Source: Chrysogorgia sp. JL179-B06
Lineage: Eukaryota > Cnidaria > Anthozoa > Scleralcyonacea > Chrysogorgiidae
NCBI GenBank assembly: GCA_035772405.1
Contig: JAYKKM010000341.1
Coordinates: 107,001 to 171,000 of the forward strand
Direction of reading: 5' to 3'
Length of the DNA: 64,000 nucleotides
Shown here one piece after another: positions 10,085 to 19,881 of the stretch. Numbering within the stretch: position 1 is the stretch's first letter; every line of letters begins with the position of its first letter. The translations under genes were made by a program, and so were the position numbers. The notes below the pieces were generated by a model. The model was not told where the DNA came from and ran no database searches. It worked only from the letters and a program-made list of their open reading frames with translations.

Positions 10085-10470
10085 CGAGCATGAATCTTGA
10101 TGTATACTTTATATAATATGTAATAAACGTGATATGCGTATATGAATCAAGATATAAACTTAACATACGGATCTTGATACAAATATACGATTCTTGATAT
10201 AAATATATGAATCTTGGTATAAATGTAAATAAATTGAATCTTGATATAAATATGCGAATCTTGATACAAATATACGATTCTTGATATAAATATATGAATC
10301 TTGATATAAATATATGAATCTTGTTATAAATATATAAATCTTGATATAAATATATTGAATCTTGATATAAATATGCGAATCTTGATATAAATATACGAAT
10401 CTTGATATAAATATATATAAATCTTGATATAAACAAATACATCTTAATATAAATATGTGGATCTTGATGT
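10085..10470. repeat. 20-bp AT-rich minisatellite, copy 1
   Basis: About 18 degenerate units of GAATCTTGATATAAATATAT. Open minus-strand frames rich in Y, I, K and Q are by-products. Copies at 28506-28891 and 45732-46117 are almost unchanged, unlike the GC-rich minisatellites. Confidence 0.93.
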
Positions 10471-10602
10471 TTTGTCCCTTTTGTAAAAGCATAGAAACGA
10501 CTACCAAGGGAACAACAGTTCAACTGGAAACAATCATGCCTAGTTGTTCTTAAAGATTGACACTGTGCAGCCATGGAAATTGAACGATTGTGGAGCTTGC
10601 AT

Positions 10603-10880
10603 CTAGATATTTGTGGCTTGGTTTTCAACGCGAAGCTGGGCATCAGAGTTAGCCTTATCAGTTGTTTCCAGCACCAAAGACGTTGGGGGTGATGATTGCA
10701 TAAGGTCTGGTTTGCTGTAAGTAGAGCTGCAGCGACTAGACTGAATGGAAGGATTGCTCTCGCCCGAGACGAAGCGACTTAGAATATTCGACATGTTTTC
10801 CTTCTGCTGAAAAGAGCCCTCGAGCTGTGACCAGTGACAGCCTTGGTGTGCCGAGCCTCTATGTCGTGGTCGTACAAAAC
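10603..10880 (-). pseudogene. Possible tyrosine-recombinase-like C-terminal fragment, copy 1
   Basis: On the minus strand the frame in copy 2 reads [10 protein letters not shown] and [10 protein letters not shown], then a Ser-rich tail. Just beyond a stop comes F-N-F-H-G-C-T-V-S-I. The TGH box and the terminal G-C-T-V-S-I motif recall Crypton/KCTD1-like domesticated recombinases, but no catalytic Tyr can be placed with confidence. Copy 1 differs from copy 2 by one missing G near 10811, which breaks the frame. Tentative. Confidence 0.35.
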
Positions 10881-10991
10881 TGTGACAGACGTTTTTCTAG
10901 AGAGTTTTTCTAGTGCAAACTGACGAATATGTTGTGTTATTTAATCACTCGTGAGCGGCAAGTAAAAAACAGTTTCTATTTCGTTCCTTAC

Positions 10992-11109
10992 CATTAAAAA
11001 TCTTCATGCCATATTTTGTGGCCGTTTTAGTTTTCTCAGCGATAGAATTTTCTATCAAACTCTCCAAAAATTCCTCGGAAACGTCTGCAAAACGAGAGTT
11101 TACTGCCAT
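10992..11109 (-). pseudogene. First-exon-like fragment of a Crypton/KCTD1-like recombinase gene, copy 1
   Basis: The minus-strand ATG at 11109 opens M-A-V-N-S-R-F-A-D-V-S-E-E-F-L, followed by K-T-K-T-A-T-K-Y-G-M-K-I-F. This pattern (R-F-x-x-[LV]-[ST]-E-E ... N/K-T-K-x-A-T-K) matches the N-terminal domain of Crypton/ZMYM-KCTD1-like proteins. After I-F-N-G there is a clean splice donor, GTAAGG, reading into 10991. So it looks like exon 1 of a spliced transposon gene. No downstream exon is adjacent. Related start codons occur in the palindromes next to it. Confidence 0.5.
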
Positions 11110-11220
11110 GTTTTTCAGGTTTGTTTTCATTTTTCCCAAACGTTGTCTATCACGAATAGACAACGGTTGAGTGCCAATCAAAATGCAGCATTTGTAATAG
11201 ACAATGGTTGGGTGTATACT

Positions 11221-11876
11221 AATTAACAATTAGACAACGAGTCCGAGTTGTCTATGAGAGAATAGTCAACGAAGGCGAAGCCTGAGTTGACTATTCGCTC
11301 ATAGACAACGAGGACGAGTTGTCTAATTGTTTTAGTAGAAACAAATTAGTGTACTAGTACAAATCATGCATTCTCCAAAAAAATTATCCAAAAACTCATA
11401 TGAAACCGTTTTCTGCCATTGTTTTGAGCGCGTTTCTCAAACGTTGTCCATCACGAATAGACAACGGTTGAGTAGCCAATCAGAATGCAGCATTTGTAAT
11501 AGACCATGGTCAGTTTCTACTAATTAACAATTAGTCACTGAAGTCGAGGTGACTATCGTTGATTAGTAGAAACTTGCCATGGTCTATTACAAATGCTGCA
11601 TTCTGATTGGCTACTCAACCGTTGTCTATTCGTGATAGACAACGTTTGGGAAACGCGCTCAAAACAATGGTAGAAAACTCTCGTTTTGGGGAGGTTTCAC
11701 ATGAGTTTTTGGATAATTTTTTGGAGAATGTATGATTTGTAATAGTCCACTAATTTGTTTCTACTAAAACAATTAGACAACTCGTCCTCGTTGTCTATGA
11801 GCGAATAGTCAACTCAGGCTTCGCCTTCGTTGACTATTCGCTCATAGACAACTCGGACTCGTTGTCTAATTGTTAA
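11221..11876. repeat. 656-bp giant palindrome (foldback element), copy 1
   Basis: Two ~320-bp arms are inverted about a centre near 11543. Each arm holds nested hairpins: TAGACAAC/GTTGTCTA, TAGTCAAC/GTTGACTA and, at the centre, TAGTCAC/GTGACTA. The arms also contain the CCAAT-box-like motif ATTCTGATTGG and the stretch leading to an ATG that reads M-V-E-N-S-R-F (right) or M-A-E-N (left, minus). U2 and U3 have a deletion in the left arm and are correspondingly shorter. Confidence 0.85.
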
Positions 11877-12400
11877 ATATTTACCGAGTCGCGAAGCGGC
11901 GAGGTAAATATAACGATAATCACCGAGACTGAGGTGACTAATTGTTTTAGTATAATTTCAGGCTTGAACTGAACATTCAATTGAGAAGTTTTAGACAGAC
12001 AGTTTGAACTGTTATGCTCGATGTTTTCTTCACGCTTGACAGCTATCAAAAACACACTAACGATCAAAACGGACGTAAAAATACAAATAATTATACGATA
12101 AACAACTTCCTCACCCTTAGACAGTTCTATCTTGAGAGAAATCTGATATGTATAATGTCTTTATGCTAAGTTTTTGAGCCTTTTCGACGATTTTTTAGTT
12201 ATAATAATATAGTCGCCATTTTGAAAAAAAATTCGTCATATTTTAGAAACCATACATCAAAATGATGATTCCGAGAGGGGACGGTTACAAAAAAACACTT
12301 TTTCAAGTATGATTTCTACTAAAGTGATAAGCGTAGCGCGGTGACTATCGTCTCAGATTTACTGCCAATCAGAACTCGTTTAAGCTCAGAAATTATACTA
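11877..12400. other. Sequence between palindromes, with further small hairpins
   Basis: Contains TTTACC...GGTAAA (about 11881-11910) and TAATCACC...GGTGACTA (about 11918-11942) hairpins, then about 350 bp of A/T-rich sequence with no recognised gene. Confidence 0.5.
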
Positions 12401-12797
12401 AGAGCAGATAGTCAACGAGGGCGAAGCCCGAGTTGACTATCTGCTCTTAGTAGAAACTGACCATGGTCTATTACAAATGCTGCATTCTGATTGGCTACTC
12501 AACCGTTGTCTATTCGTGATAGACAACGTTTGGGAAACGCGCTCAAAACAATGGCAGAAAACTCTCGCTTTGGGGAGGTTTCACGTGAGTTTTTGGATAA
12601 TTTTTTTGAGAATGCATGATTTGTAATAGTCCACTAATTTGTTTCTACTAAAACAATTAGACAACTCGTCCTCGTTGTCTATGAGCGAATAGTCAACTCA
12701 GGCTTCGCCTTCGTTGACTATTCGCTCATAGACAACTCGGACTCGTTGTCTAATTGTTAAATAGACAACGAGGGCGAGTTGTCTAATTGTTTTAGTA
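12401..12797. repeat. Half-foldback element in direct orientation to the right arm, copy 1
   Basis: Begins with a 13-bp-stem hairpin, AGCAGATAGTCAAC/GTTGACTATCTGCT. It then repeats the right arm of the preceding palindrome, including an ATG reading M-A-E-N-S-R-F-G-E-V-S-R-E-F-L, and ends with three nested hairpins. It carries the same ATTCTGATTGG motif and 5' leader. Confidence 0.8.
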
Positions 12798-13198
12798 TCA
12801 ACCATAAACAACCTTTCTAACATTTGTTCCAAATTTTCAGATAGTTTTACCTTTTGTTTGTAGAAGTCTCCCATTCAAAATGTAGAGTTGCTCGATGATA
12901 CATGATAAACAATCGCTCACAAAAAACGATATTGTAATTACTTTGCTTCACATTTGGTATAGATATACTCCATATATTGGTATAGATATACTCCTTATGC
13001 CTATAGGCATAAGCAAATTCATTTTCTTATTCGAAAATGTCAAACTGAACAATTTTCCATTACTTTCGGGCCAATGTCACTCGTATATCAATTTTAGCGG
13101 ACGCCATGTTTGGACTAGATTCCAGGTTTGGCCGTGCAGCTTGAATATGTCGTGGCTTCTGATTGGTCAGGATAGGAATATTCCAGCATAAGGTTTGT
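12798..13198. other. Unassigned A/T-rich sequence
   Basis: No gene recognised. It includes a duplicated ATTGGTATAGATATACTCC-type motif near 12955-12995 and a short palindrome, TTATGCCTATAGGCATAA, at 12993-13010. Confidence 0.4.
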
Positions 13199-13257
13199 GA
13201 TTGGGTAACGCTACTCACCGTTTATCACCAATAGACAGTGAGTAGCTCAGCCAATCA
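13199..13257. repeat. Diverged member of the hairpin family with paired CCAAT-type motifs
   Basis: GATTGG and CCAATC flank GCTACTCAC...GTGAGTAGC, an inverted repeat around CCGTTTATCACC. Downstream, GAATTTGTAATAGACCACTAGT resembles the foldback arms. Equivalents are at 31555-31612 and 48778-48835. Confidence 0.6.
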
Positions 13258-14152
13258 GAATGCCGAATTTGTAATAGACCACTAGTTGGTTGATACTAAT
13301 TACCTATAGTCTTGCGTTTGAAGATAATTCTGTCGTAACACTTTTAGCAAGCTACTTATAAGTCTAAAATATGTCAGCGAGATTGTACAGCGAAATTGTA
13401 CAGCGAAGTCTAGCGTGAGGACAATGATGTGAGCATAACGCATTTGTCTTGGTGTGTATATAGGGATACGTATATAATATAGTAAAAAAGTTGAGTGCTG
13501 CGTAGACAGTGTTTTGAATATTATATATCTTTGAACAATACACGGGTCCCTTGCCTGATTTCTTCTGCAGATTTATCGATGACTGTTTAGGAACAGCGTC
13601 GTGCTCACGTGTCCTTTTAGAGCAGTTCATCAACTTTGTTGATGATTTTCATCCTGCTCTGAAGATCACGTGGGAAATCCGTGAGACCTCTGTGTCGTTC
13701 CTTGATATTTTAATTTCGATTGACAAGCTTACTGACTCCCATAGTTATCTTCTATTTTCATCCTCTCATCCCAACCACACTAAGCAATCCATCCCTTACT
13801 CTCAATTCTTGCGTCTTCGCCGCTTATGGGGTTCCTTTAGTTCTAACATTTCATTCTTTCAATTTTAAAGTTAAAAATATTATCAATCGGAATTTTCACA
13901 TTTTACAAAATGATCCTGAGACGTCAGCCATTTTCACCGATACCCCTTTGGTATCTTTTCGCCGTAATAAAAACATTCGTGACTCCTTAGTACATTAGTG
14001 CCCTTAAACAAAATACCTCGGCACCAGCGGGAATATTTTCTTGCGGCTGTTCCCGCTGCAACACATTCCCTTTTCTCAATCCCACTACAGTTATTACTGC
14101 CCCCAAATTCGACCATACAATCCGTCATACTTTTTCATGCACGTCCACCAAC

Positions 14153-14985
14153 TAGGCCTCTACAGATTGTGCTAGTAAATTTCAGAAAAGTTGCTCCAAA
14201 AACTGCTAAAAAGTTGCTTAAAAGTTGCCAGAAAATTGGAAAAGTTGCTCTTAAATTTGAAAAAGTTGCTATTAATTGCTAGTATATTTCATGGATATTC
14301 ATACAAAAAACATACTAAAAACGGAGCAGGTACAATTTATTGTACTAAGTAAACAACAAAACAATTTCAAGACAAGATTTAGAACTAGCATATACTGCTA
14401 ATCTATCAGATTAAAACTGTAAGTTCAAAGTCTCTAGCAACTTAAATGCATTTGCGCTGATCAATTTATTTTAGCGTTGTTGTATCGAAGCATCACTGAG
14501 GATTCAAGATAGTCCGTAAGTGAGGAATCTTTCTGGGCGTTGAATCCATTGTTCAATAGACTAAAGACTCTTTCGGCAGAAGCTGAACTTGGTTGCAAGA
14601 GCAATAGTTTCTTAACCAAAGCTGACCAATTCGGTAGAGTCTTACTATGGGGCCTTAGTCACGCGAGTCGCGAGAACATTTATGAATAACCGCTGAAAAC
14701 CTCACGCATCGCTCACGGGCGCATAAACAAAGCCTGCATGCTCTTTTCGATTATTTTGTTGATCCAGAGATCTAAATAAGTCATTAATGCAATCAAATAT
14801 GTTTATGGTCGAGATTTTATTTAATAATTTGTGAGGAATTAGCAGTGTGGAATGTGTAAACACCTAAAAGTTGCTTACTGTTGCTCAAAAAGGCAAAAGT
14901 TGCTCCAGGTTGCTCGAAACCAGAAAAGTTGCTCAAATCTTCAAAAGTTGCTCAAAAGTTGCCGAGCACAATCTGTAGAGGCCTA
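14153..14985 (-). mobile_element. hAT-type DNA transposon, 833 bp, internally deleted
   Basis: Perfect 21-bp terminal inverted repeats begin TAGGCCTCTACAG at both ends. The 8-bp target duplication CCACCAAC lies at 14145-14152 and 14986-14993; the empty site, with one CCACCAAC, is seen in U2 (about 32469) and U3 (about 49724). Eight-bp duplications and TAG-starting ends are hAT features. Both subterminal regions carry clustered AAAAGTTGCT motifs, possible transposase binding sites. Only the tail of a transposase gene remains, so the element is non-autonomous. Confidence 0.92.
14461..14658 (-). pseudogene. hAT transposase C-terminal (dimerisation) domain fragment
   Basis: The minus-strand frame of about 65 codons reads L-P-N-W-S-A-L-V-K-K, then Q-P-S-S-A-S-A-E-R-V-F-S-L-L, and L-E-S-S-V-M-L-R-Y-N-N, and ends at a TGA (14463-14461). 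P-S-S-A-x-x-E-R-x-F-S and the closing S-x-M-L-x-Y-N are the signature of the hATC dimerisation region at the C-terminus of hAT transposases. All upstream domains (zinc-finger BED, RNase H-like catalytic core) are missing. The fragment sits inside the 833-bp element, confirming its class. It is too short for the ATG-based search because it lacks a start codon. Confidence 0.88.
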
Positions 14986-15570
14986 CCACCAACATCATTT
15001 ATTGCATTTCTTGCTATAAATGCCCTAAAATCCACATCGGTGAAACTGGGCGACACCTTTCAGACAGGTTTGCAACAATGATGTTGACAAACCTGTAGCC
15101 CGCCATTTCAACAGCTCCAACCATTTGGTTTCAGACATGAAAGTCTGTGCCATCCTTCCCATCTCAGGTGGTAACGATAACCGCAAACGGCAAGAGAAGC
15201 GTCTCATTTTTAAACTTGGCACCACACATCCTCTTGGTCTTAACGAACGTTTTTCTTTTATTTAATTTCCTAAAGTTTTTTGTTATTTTAGTTTGCTTGG
15301 AACTTTTTATTATTAGCTTATGCACTTTCATTCCTTTTCAAGTTTTTGTTTCTTACTGCTAATATATTATCGCCTAATCCCTTTATACTGGATATTGGAC
15401 CTGTCATTTCTCCCTCCCCCTCAGTCTGTTTGCTGATCAACTGTAAAAATAGCAAATGATTTAACTTTTCCCATCTCATCAATTGTTAGTTTGTTTATCT
15501 CCCGTGCATTTTACTCTGACGAAGGGCTCCGCTTTTTACCACCTTTTCAATTTGCTACGTATATAATATA

Positions 15571-15999
15571 CAGAGGGTCAACACCAGCCTAGAAGGGTCA
15601 ACACGTAGTTAAACCAATATTAACTATAGTTAAACCTACATTAACTATGGTTAAACATTGCAAGGAATCTACTTGAATCCGTGTATACACACGGAAAGAT
15701 TATTATAAGCGTTATTTCATATTTTTCTGACCCTCGACTTTTTACCCTCGACTTGCGACCCTCGACTCTCGACCAAAAGGTAGACTCATTTAAAGCGATA
15801 GAGTCTGAGAGATTGGAGTGGATTTAATCGCATTTAACTTAATTGTGGTGATTCAGCGCTTTTCAAGCGATACAGTGATACACATATTATTGAGTGGATT
15901 TAATTGCATTTAACTTTTTTTAATTGCATTTATATTTGCACACATTATTTACACACATTGATTGGATTCATAAAAGTGTCTTACGAGTCGTGAAGTCTC
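15571..15999. other. Spacer before transporter copy C MITE
   Basis: No gene. It contains two AGGGTCAACAC motifs, two TTAACTAT(A/G)GTTAA palindromes and three ACCCTCGACT repeats, then A/T-rich sequence with a repeated TTTAATTGCATTTA motif. Confidence 0.5.
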
Positions 16000-16693
16000 G
16001 TTTAAGCCTAGTTTACACGAGCAAGTTTTCTTTGGCAAATTTCTTGCCAATTAAACTTGCTCGTGTATAATGGTCAACAATTTTTCCTTGAAAATTCTTC
16101 CTTGACAAGTTTTATTTGCCCGTGTGAACGATTCAACAATGAGTTTTGGTCAAATTATTTCCCTTGACAAGTTTCGTTGCGGCTTAACGGAAGAACGAGT
16201 TCTACTGGCACCAATATCGAGAGGAAAAACGGCTTTTACCACGAAGAAACAACTGGTCTGCACTGAGAACCGCAGACATTCACAAGGATTTGCGAGAAAT
16301 TTTGTGCGAGAACTAGCGTGATACCGCCGACCGTATATAGTCGTAGAAGTTTTGAAAGTTTTTTTCGTTAGCCTACATAATAATTGTACATTACAATAAA
16401 TGTTTTCGTTTACTATCATAAAACAATCATATCTTGTCTTTATTTGATGTTCACACGAGCTTTCTTGGGTTTGAAGCGATTCCAAAAGAAGTGAAGTTGC
16501 TCGGTCTATCAATTTACCACCAGCTGTTCCCAATGCCATCGTGGCTACTGAGGCGTTCGATTCGTGACAATGCCTAAAGCCAACGTTTACACACAATTAA
16601 GCAATTTGCTCGTGTGTATGAGTGCCAGCTTTTGAACAAGGAAACTTGTCAAGGAAAAACTTGTCATGTTCAAAATTTGCCCGTGTAAACGGC
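16000..16693. mobile_element. ~690-bp foldback MITE, before gene C
   Basis: The same family as 1362-2050, here with the intact GTTTACACGAGCAA start. A one-base insertion relative to other copies changes the internal frames, consistent with non-coding DNA. Confidence 0.6.
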
Positions 16694-17288
16694 GTGTCTA
16701 GCCTCCTTCGCAGGCATCACCGCGCTACGGCGTGTCTATTATGCGCATTTTTGCTAAACTATCCTGGCGGGCGTTCGTTTGGTTTGACAGTCACCTAAAG
16801 CCTTAATTATTCACGAATCGAACATGCACGTTTGTTTACGACCGTAACTATAAGCTGATTTATAGACTTCTTTAATACCATTCGTGACGACCTGTAATGC
16901 CGCACGGTTTACGACTTGTTAACCATTCGTGTCCATTGTAGTATTGGACATGTATGAATGCATGGTTGAATTTGCCCCTCAACGTACTCTTCCAAATTGA
17001 CTTCGTGAAACAACCCGAAATACGATACTTTCTCCCGAAATTGAATAGTCTCTTTAGGCTTATGTGCGCCTGTGTATAAAACACAGCTTGTGCCTTCATC
17101 TCGTCACCTGATTATTTTCCTTTTGATCCCCCGGCTAGCCGATTCTTATTATTCGCTTCGGCGCCGAACGAAGCTATTAATATGGCAAGTTAATACAAAT
17201 TCACTGTGACACTGCTGGAATTGCGTACGATGATAGCTCATTAAAATAAAATATTTTACTAACCTTCAAACATTACAACTAACTCTAT

Positions 17289-17337
17289 ATGACCCAGCGT
17301 TTCGCCACTCCAATCTAGTGTCGAAATTTTGGGTCAT
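17289..17337. other. 49-bp inverted repeat upstream of transporter copy C
   Basis: ATGACCCA pairs with TGGGTCAT, and TTTCG-CACT pairs with AGTG-CGAAA, with small bulges. The structure is preserved upstream of all transporter and pseudogene copies (for example 8333, 34736, 52006, 56206). It could be a tiny MITE or a regulatory hairpin; I cannot tell which. Confidence 0.5.
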
Positions 17338-17480
17338 GGATATATGCAGTAACTTTTAAGTTGCGTTCAAAAAACTATTTATTAATCCCAGAGTAGCGTC
17401 AAACTATGTCTGATTTATTGCTTGCGTTGGGACATTATTTATTAATTAAGATACCTACATAAATTATAAAACACTATAGC

Positions 17481-17760
17481 GTGGTTCACATGAGCGACAT
17501 AAGCATATAAGCAACGAAAATAAAGCATGACTTTTGCTCTGGGACGTACGAAGATAAAACAACCAGAATGTTTCTTTGACTTTGTTTCCTCTTTTGCTTT
17601 GCTCTTGCCAGCCTTATGCTTCTTATATATGCTTGGCTTATGCTTCTTATAATCATGATTATGTATTTATGTCCATCTTTATGTCGCAGGCTTGACTTCA
17701 TTCCTTTGTTTGCCTTTTGTCTTGTCCTTATGATTATGATTATGCTCATGTGTGAACCAC
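17481..17760. mobile_element. Upstream MITE (280 bp) adjoining gene C
   Basis: Terminal inverted repeats GTGGTTCACATGAGC and GCTCATGTGTGAACCAC. No clear target duplication. It ends 112 bp before the ATG of copy C, so the core promoter or 5' leader must lie in or next to it unless there is a more distant 5' exon. A CTGCAG precedes CAACATGG and could serve as an acceptor. Confidence 0.72.
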
Positions 17761-17872
17761 TTCAGTATGTACATTAACATTAAGCCTCTCATATGCCCAA
17801 CTGCGAGTATTTCATCTAGCCACGACCTTGGAGAAATTTCCGATCAAGTATATCTTAATTACCTGCAGCAAC

Positions 17873-19470
17873 ATGGCGTTATTTTCTATGTCATCTATGG
17901 CACTCAAATGGAGTTATTTCTTTTTACTAGGCAGTATGATTGGTTTTGTTGAGTACAGCAATGTTTATATGAAACAACTTGGCTTCAGCTCATCTCAGAT
18001 TGGATTGACATCACTTATGGGCATCCAGCACTTATGCTTACCGCTGTTCGGATATCTCGGGGACAGATTTCGAGCAAGGAAACTCATTTTAGCCGTAATG
18101 ACCGCAGTGATTATCCTAACATCTCTCGCTCCTCTCTTGCCACTTGTCGTGTCTTTCCCAACATGCTTCGTAAACCCGAATAAGACCCAAACGAATCGCA
18201 CCAGTGATCTTTCGAAGGTATTCTTTCAGAACGTTAGCCGCCAGCGTGACATGTCTGTCAACAGATCATCGGACACGTTCCTACTTCCAACAAACGTACA
18301 AAACGATTCCAGATTTACGCCGAATTCCACAGGTGTGAAAATGCCAACTCCAGTAGAGCAGGTGAAGCGGAACAACTATATTCCTTGGCTGAGCACTCTT
18401 TTTGTATTCATGGCCATCGCCAAAGCGCTTTTTACAGTTTTACTTCGAGGTATCTTATCTCTAGGAAACGTGGCTACAATGACGTACCTTAAAGAAGAGA
18501 GAGCACGCTACGGCAGATACAGCATGTGGATACACATTGGGGGCTGTGGCACGCTCCTAGGCATTGGTTTGTTTGCTTCCCACACCAAGCTCAGTGTTTG
18601 TGGATTTGTCGGATATGGCTACCACATAACATTTATTTGGGTAGCGGTGTGGATGATGTTGGGTTCCTTCTCCATACCTTGGTTTAATTACGAATATCTT
18701 GACCATCGCGACGTCAATTGGACTGAGGTGAAAACTATCTTATTTGACTTTCATTATATAATTATGTTAATCGTTGCCTTCTTCATTGGCTCCTTCACCA
18801 GCTTTCAAATCAACTGGGAGTTCTGGTATATCAGCGAGTTATCTGGAAGCCCGACAATTATGGGAGTGGCTGGTTTAATACGGCGACCCTTGGTAGCGTT
18901 GTCATTTTATCTGTCAGGATTCCTCATAGAAAAAATCGGTGATCTTAAAACCATAGCAACTTCCTTATACCTACTTTTTATCTCCTTTTTGGCCATATCT
19001 TTCATCAAAATTCCCTGGCTTATTCTCACAATCGACTTTCTCCAAGCGGCCGCTTACGGTTTGTCCTACACTGGTGTGACCGTCCATTTTTCAAAGGCTG
19101 GGTCCAAGGCGAGCTCGGCCGTAATTCTCGGTACGAATTTTAAATCGGGTTTTGTTATTTCTTAAAGAATATTTTAACATTTTGTAACAGCTTTTACGCT
19201 AGCTTACCTCAAGTATCTTTATTCTAAGACTTATAACTCGCTATTTTTATTTTTAAAGGACTTTTGGAGATGGTTTACGCAATAGGCGTTGATGGCGGAG
19301 CAGGAGTTATGGGTTTACTTTTTAATGCCATTGGATCAAGAACAACTTTGTTATGCTACTCCGTTACCATCGCTATCATCCTTATCGGTTTTCTCGCCTA
19401 CATATATTTTGGTAAAGATCCTGACGAATACGAAAAACTTCCAGTGGATAGCGATAACGAAGACGATTAA
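17873..19470 (+). CDS. MFSD6-like MFS transporter, copy C (complete; exons 17873..19130 and 19259..19470)
   Basis: Predicted 489-residue multi-pass membrane protein. I chose the ATG at 17873 because it has a good context (CAACATGG) and lies just before the first helix (K-W-S-Y-F-F at about 12-17); the frame is open slightly upstream but without a better ATG. Helix 1 spans about 13-33 and helix 2 about 41-60. The MFS motif-A-like loop G-Y-L-G-D-R-F-R-A-R-K is at 60-70 and helix 3 is at about 70-96. A 75-residue loop (97-170) follows with six N-glycosylation sequons (N103, N108, N120, N130, N144, N151). The remaining helices run to about residue 470, then an acidic tail. This layout matches the MFSD6/MFS_1_like branch; substrate is unknown. 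Exon 2 encodes the last two helices. Confidence 0.87.
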
Positions 19471-19585
19471 ACACGAAGCGATAGGACACCCGCTACGAAA
19501 TGCATTGAAGTTTGACTTGACATTTATTTGTAATTGCAAGCGTCGCTGTGTCGTTCTATTGACTCATGCCTTTTCTTAATATTTT

Positions 19586-19591
19586 AATAAA
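19586..19591 (+). terminator. Polyadenylation signal of copy C
   Basis: AATAAA 115 bases after the stop codon, identical in position to copy A. A second AATAAA lies about 100 bases further on. Confidence 0.6.
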
Positions 19592-19881
19592 ATTACGCTA
19601 ATGGTCGTTTTCTTCAGTAATTCACCGAAAGTCGATTAACGAGATGTAGAACTGTTAAAAGAGTTATAAGTCAGCTTCTTAAATAAATTCAAATAAAACG
19701 GACTGTGTAGTTATTTATTTACAAGCTTTGCCACATTGAGTAGCAGGGATACCCCACAGAGCTTATCGCTCCATTACATGCACCATATGCATGTAATTAT
19801 GCATGTAAGTGAGGTTATGTAATTATGCATGTAAGTGAGGTTATGCAATAACCAAGAACCGCGCGTGGTGAATCTAGTCTC

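Larger units (their letters stand above)
13482..15555 (+). mobile_element. Penelope-like element fragment, copy 1 (interrupted by hAT)
   Basis: A 5'-truncated Penelope-like retroelement. It has the end of the reverse transcriptase (F-C-R-F-I-D-D-C-L; S-S-H-P-N-H-T-K-Q-S-I-P-Y-S-Q), a deletion, then V-K-N-I-I and L-Q-N-D-P-E-T and S-F-R-R-N-K-N-I-R-D. A GIY-YIG-type region follows, best read in U2. Frames are broken. A 15-bp direct repeat, TACGTATATAATATA, flanks it at 13467-13481 and 15556-15570 and may be a target duplication. A CTGACGA box at 15536-15542 is a possible relic of the hammerhead motif known from these elements, but its partner GAAA is not visible. Confidence 0.72.
1..18520. repeat. 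Large tandem unit U1 (18.52 kb)
   Basis: First of three head-to-tail units. Position 1 corresponds to 18521 and then 35969, with the same order of transporter exons, MITE, Ngaro-type element, transporter pseudogene, AT minisatellite, palindromes, Penelope-like fragment and next transporter 5' end. U1 differs by a private hAT insertion (14153-14985) and a private 242-bp loss near 7440. The unit boundary is set by the window edge, so the true biological breakpoint is unknown. Confidence 0.9.

Noticed and set aside
9999..10643. 214-codon and 115-codon minus-strand frames over the AT minisatellite
   Set aside because: They encode only Y/I/K/Q-rich repeats from a 20-bp AT-rich array; no start context or domain.
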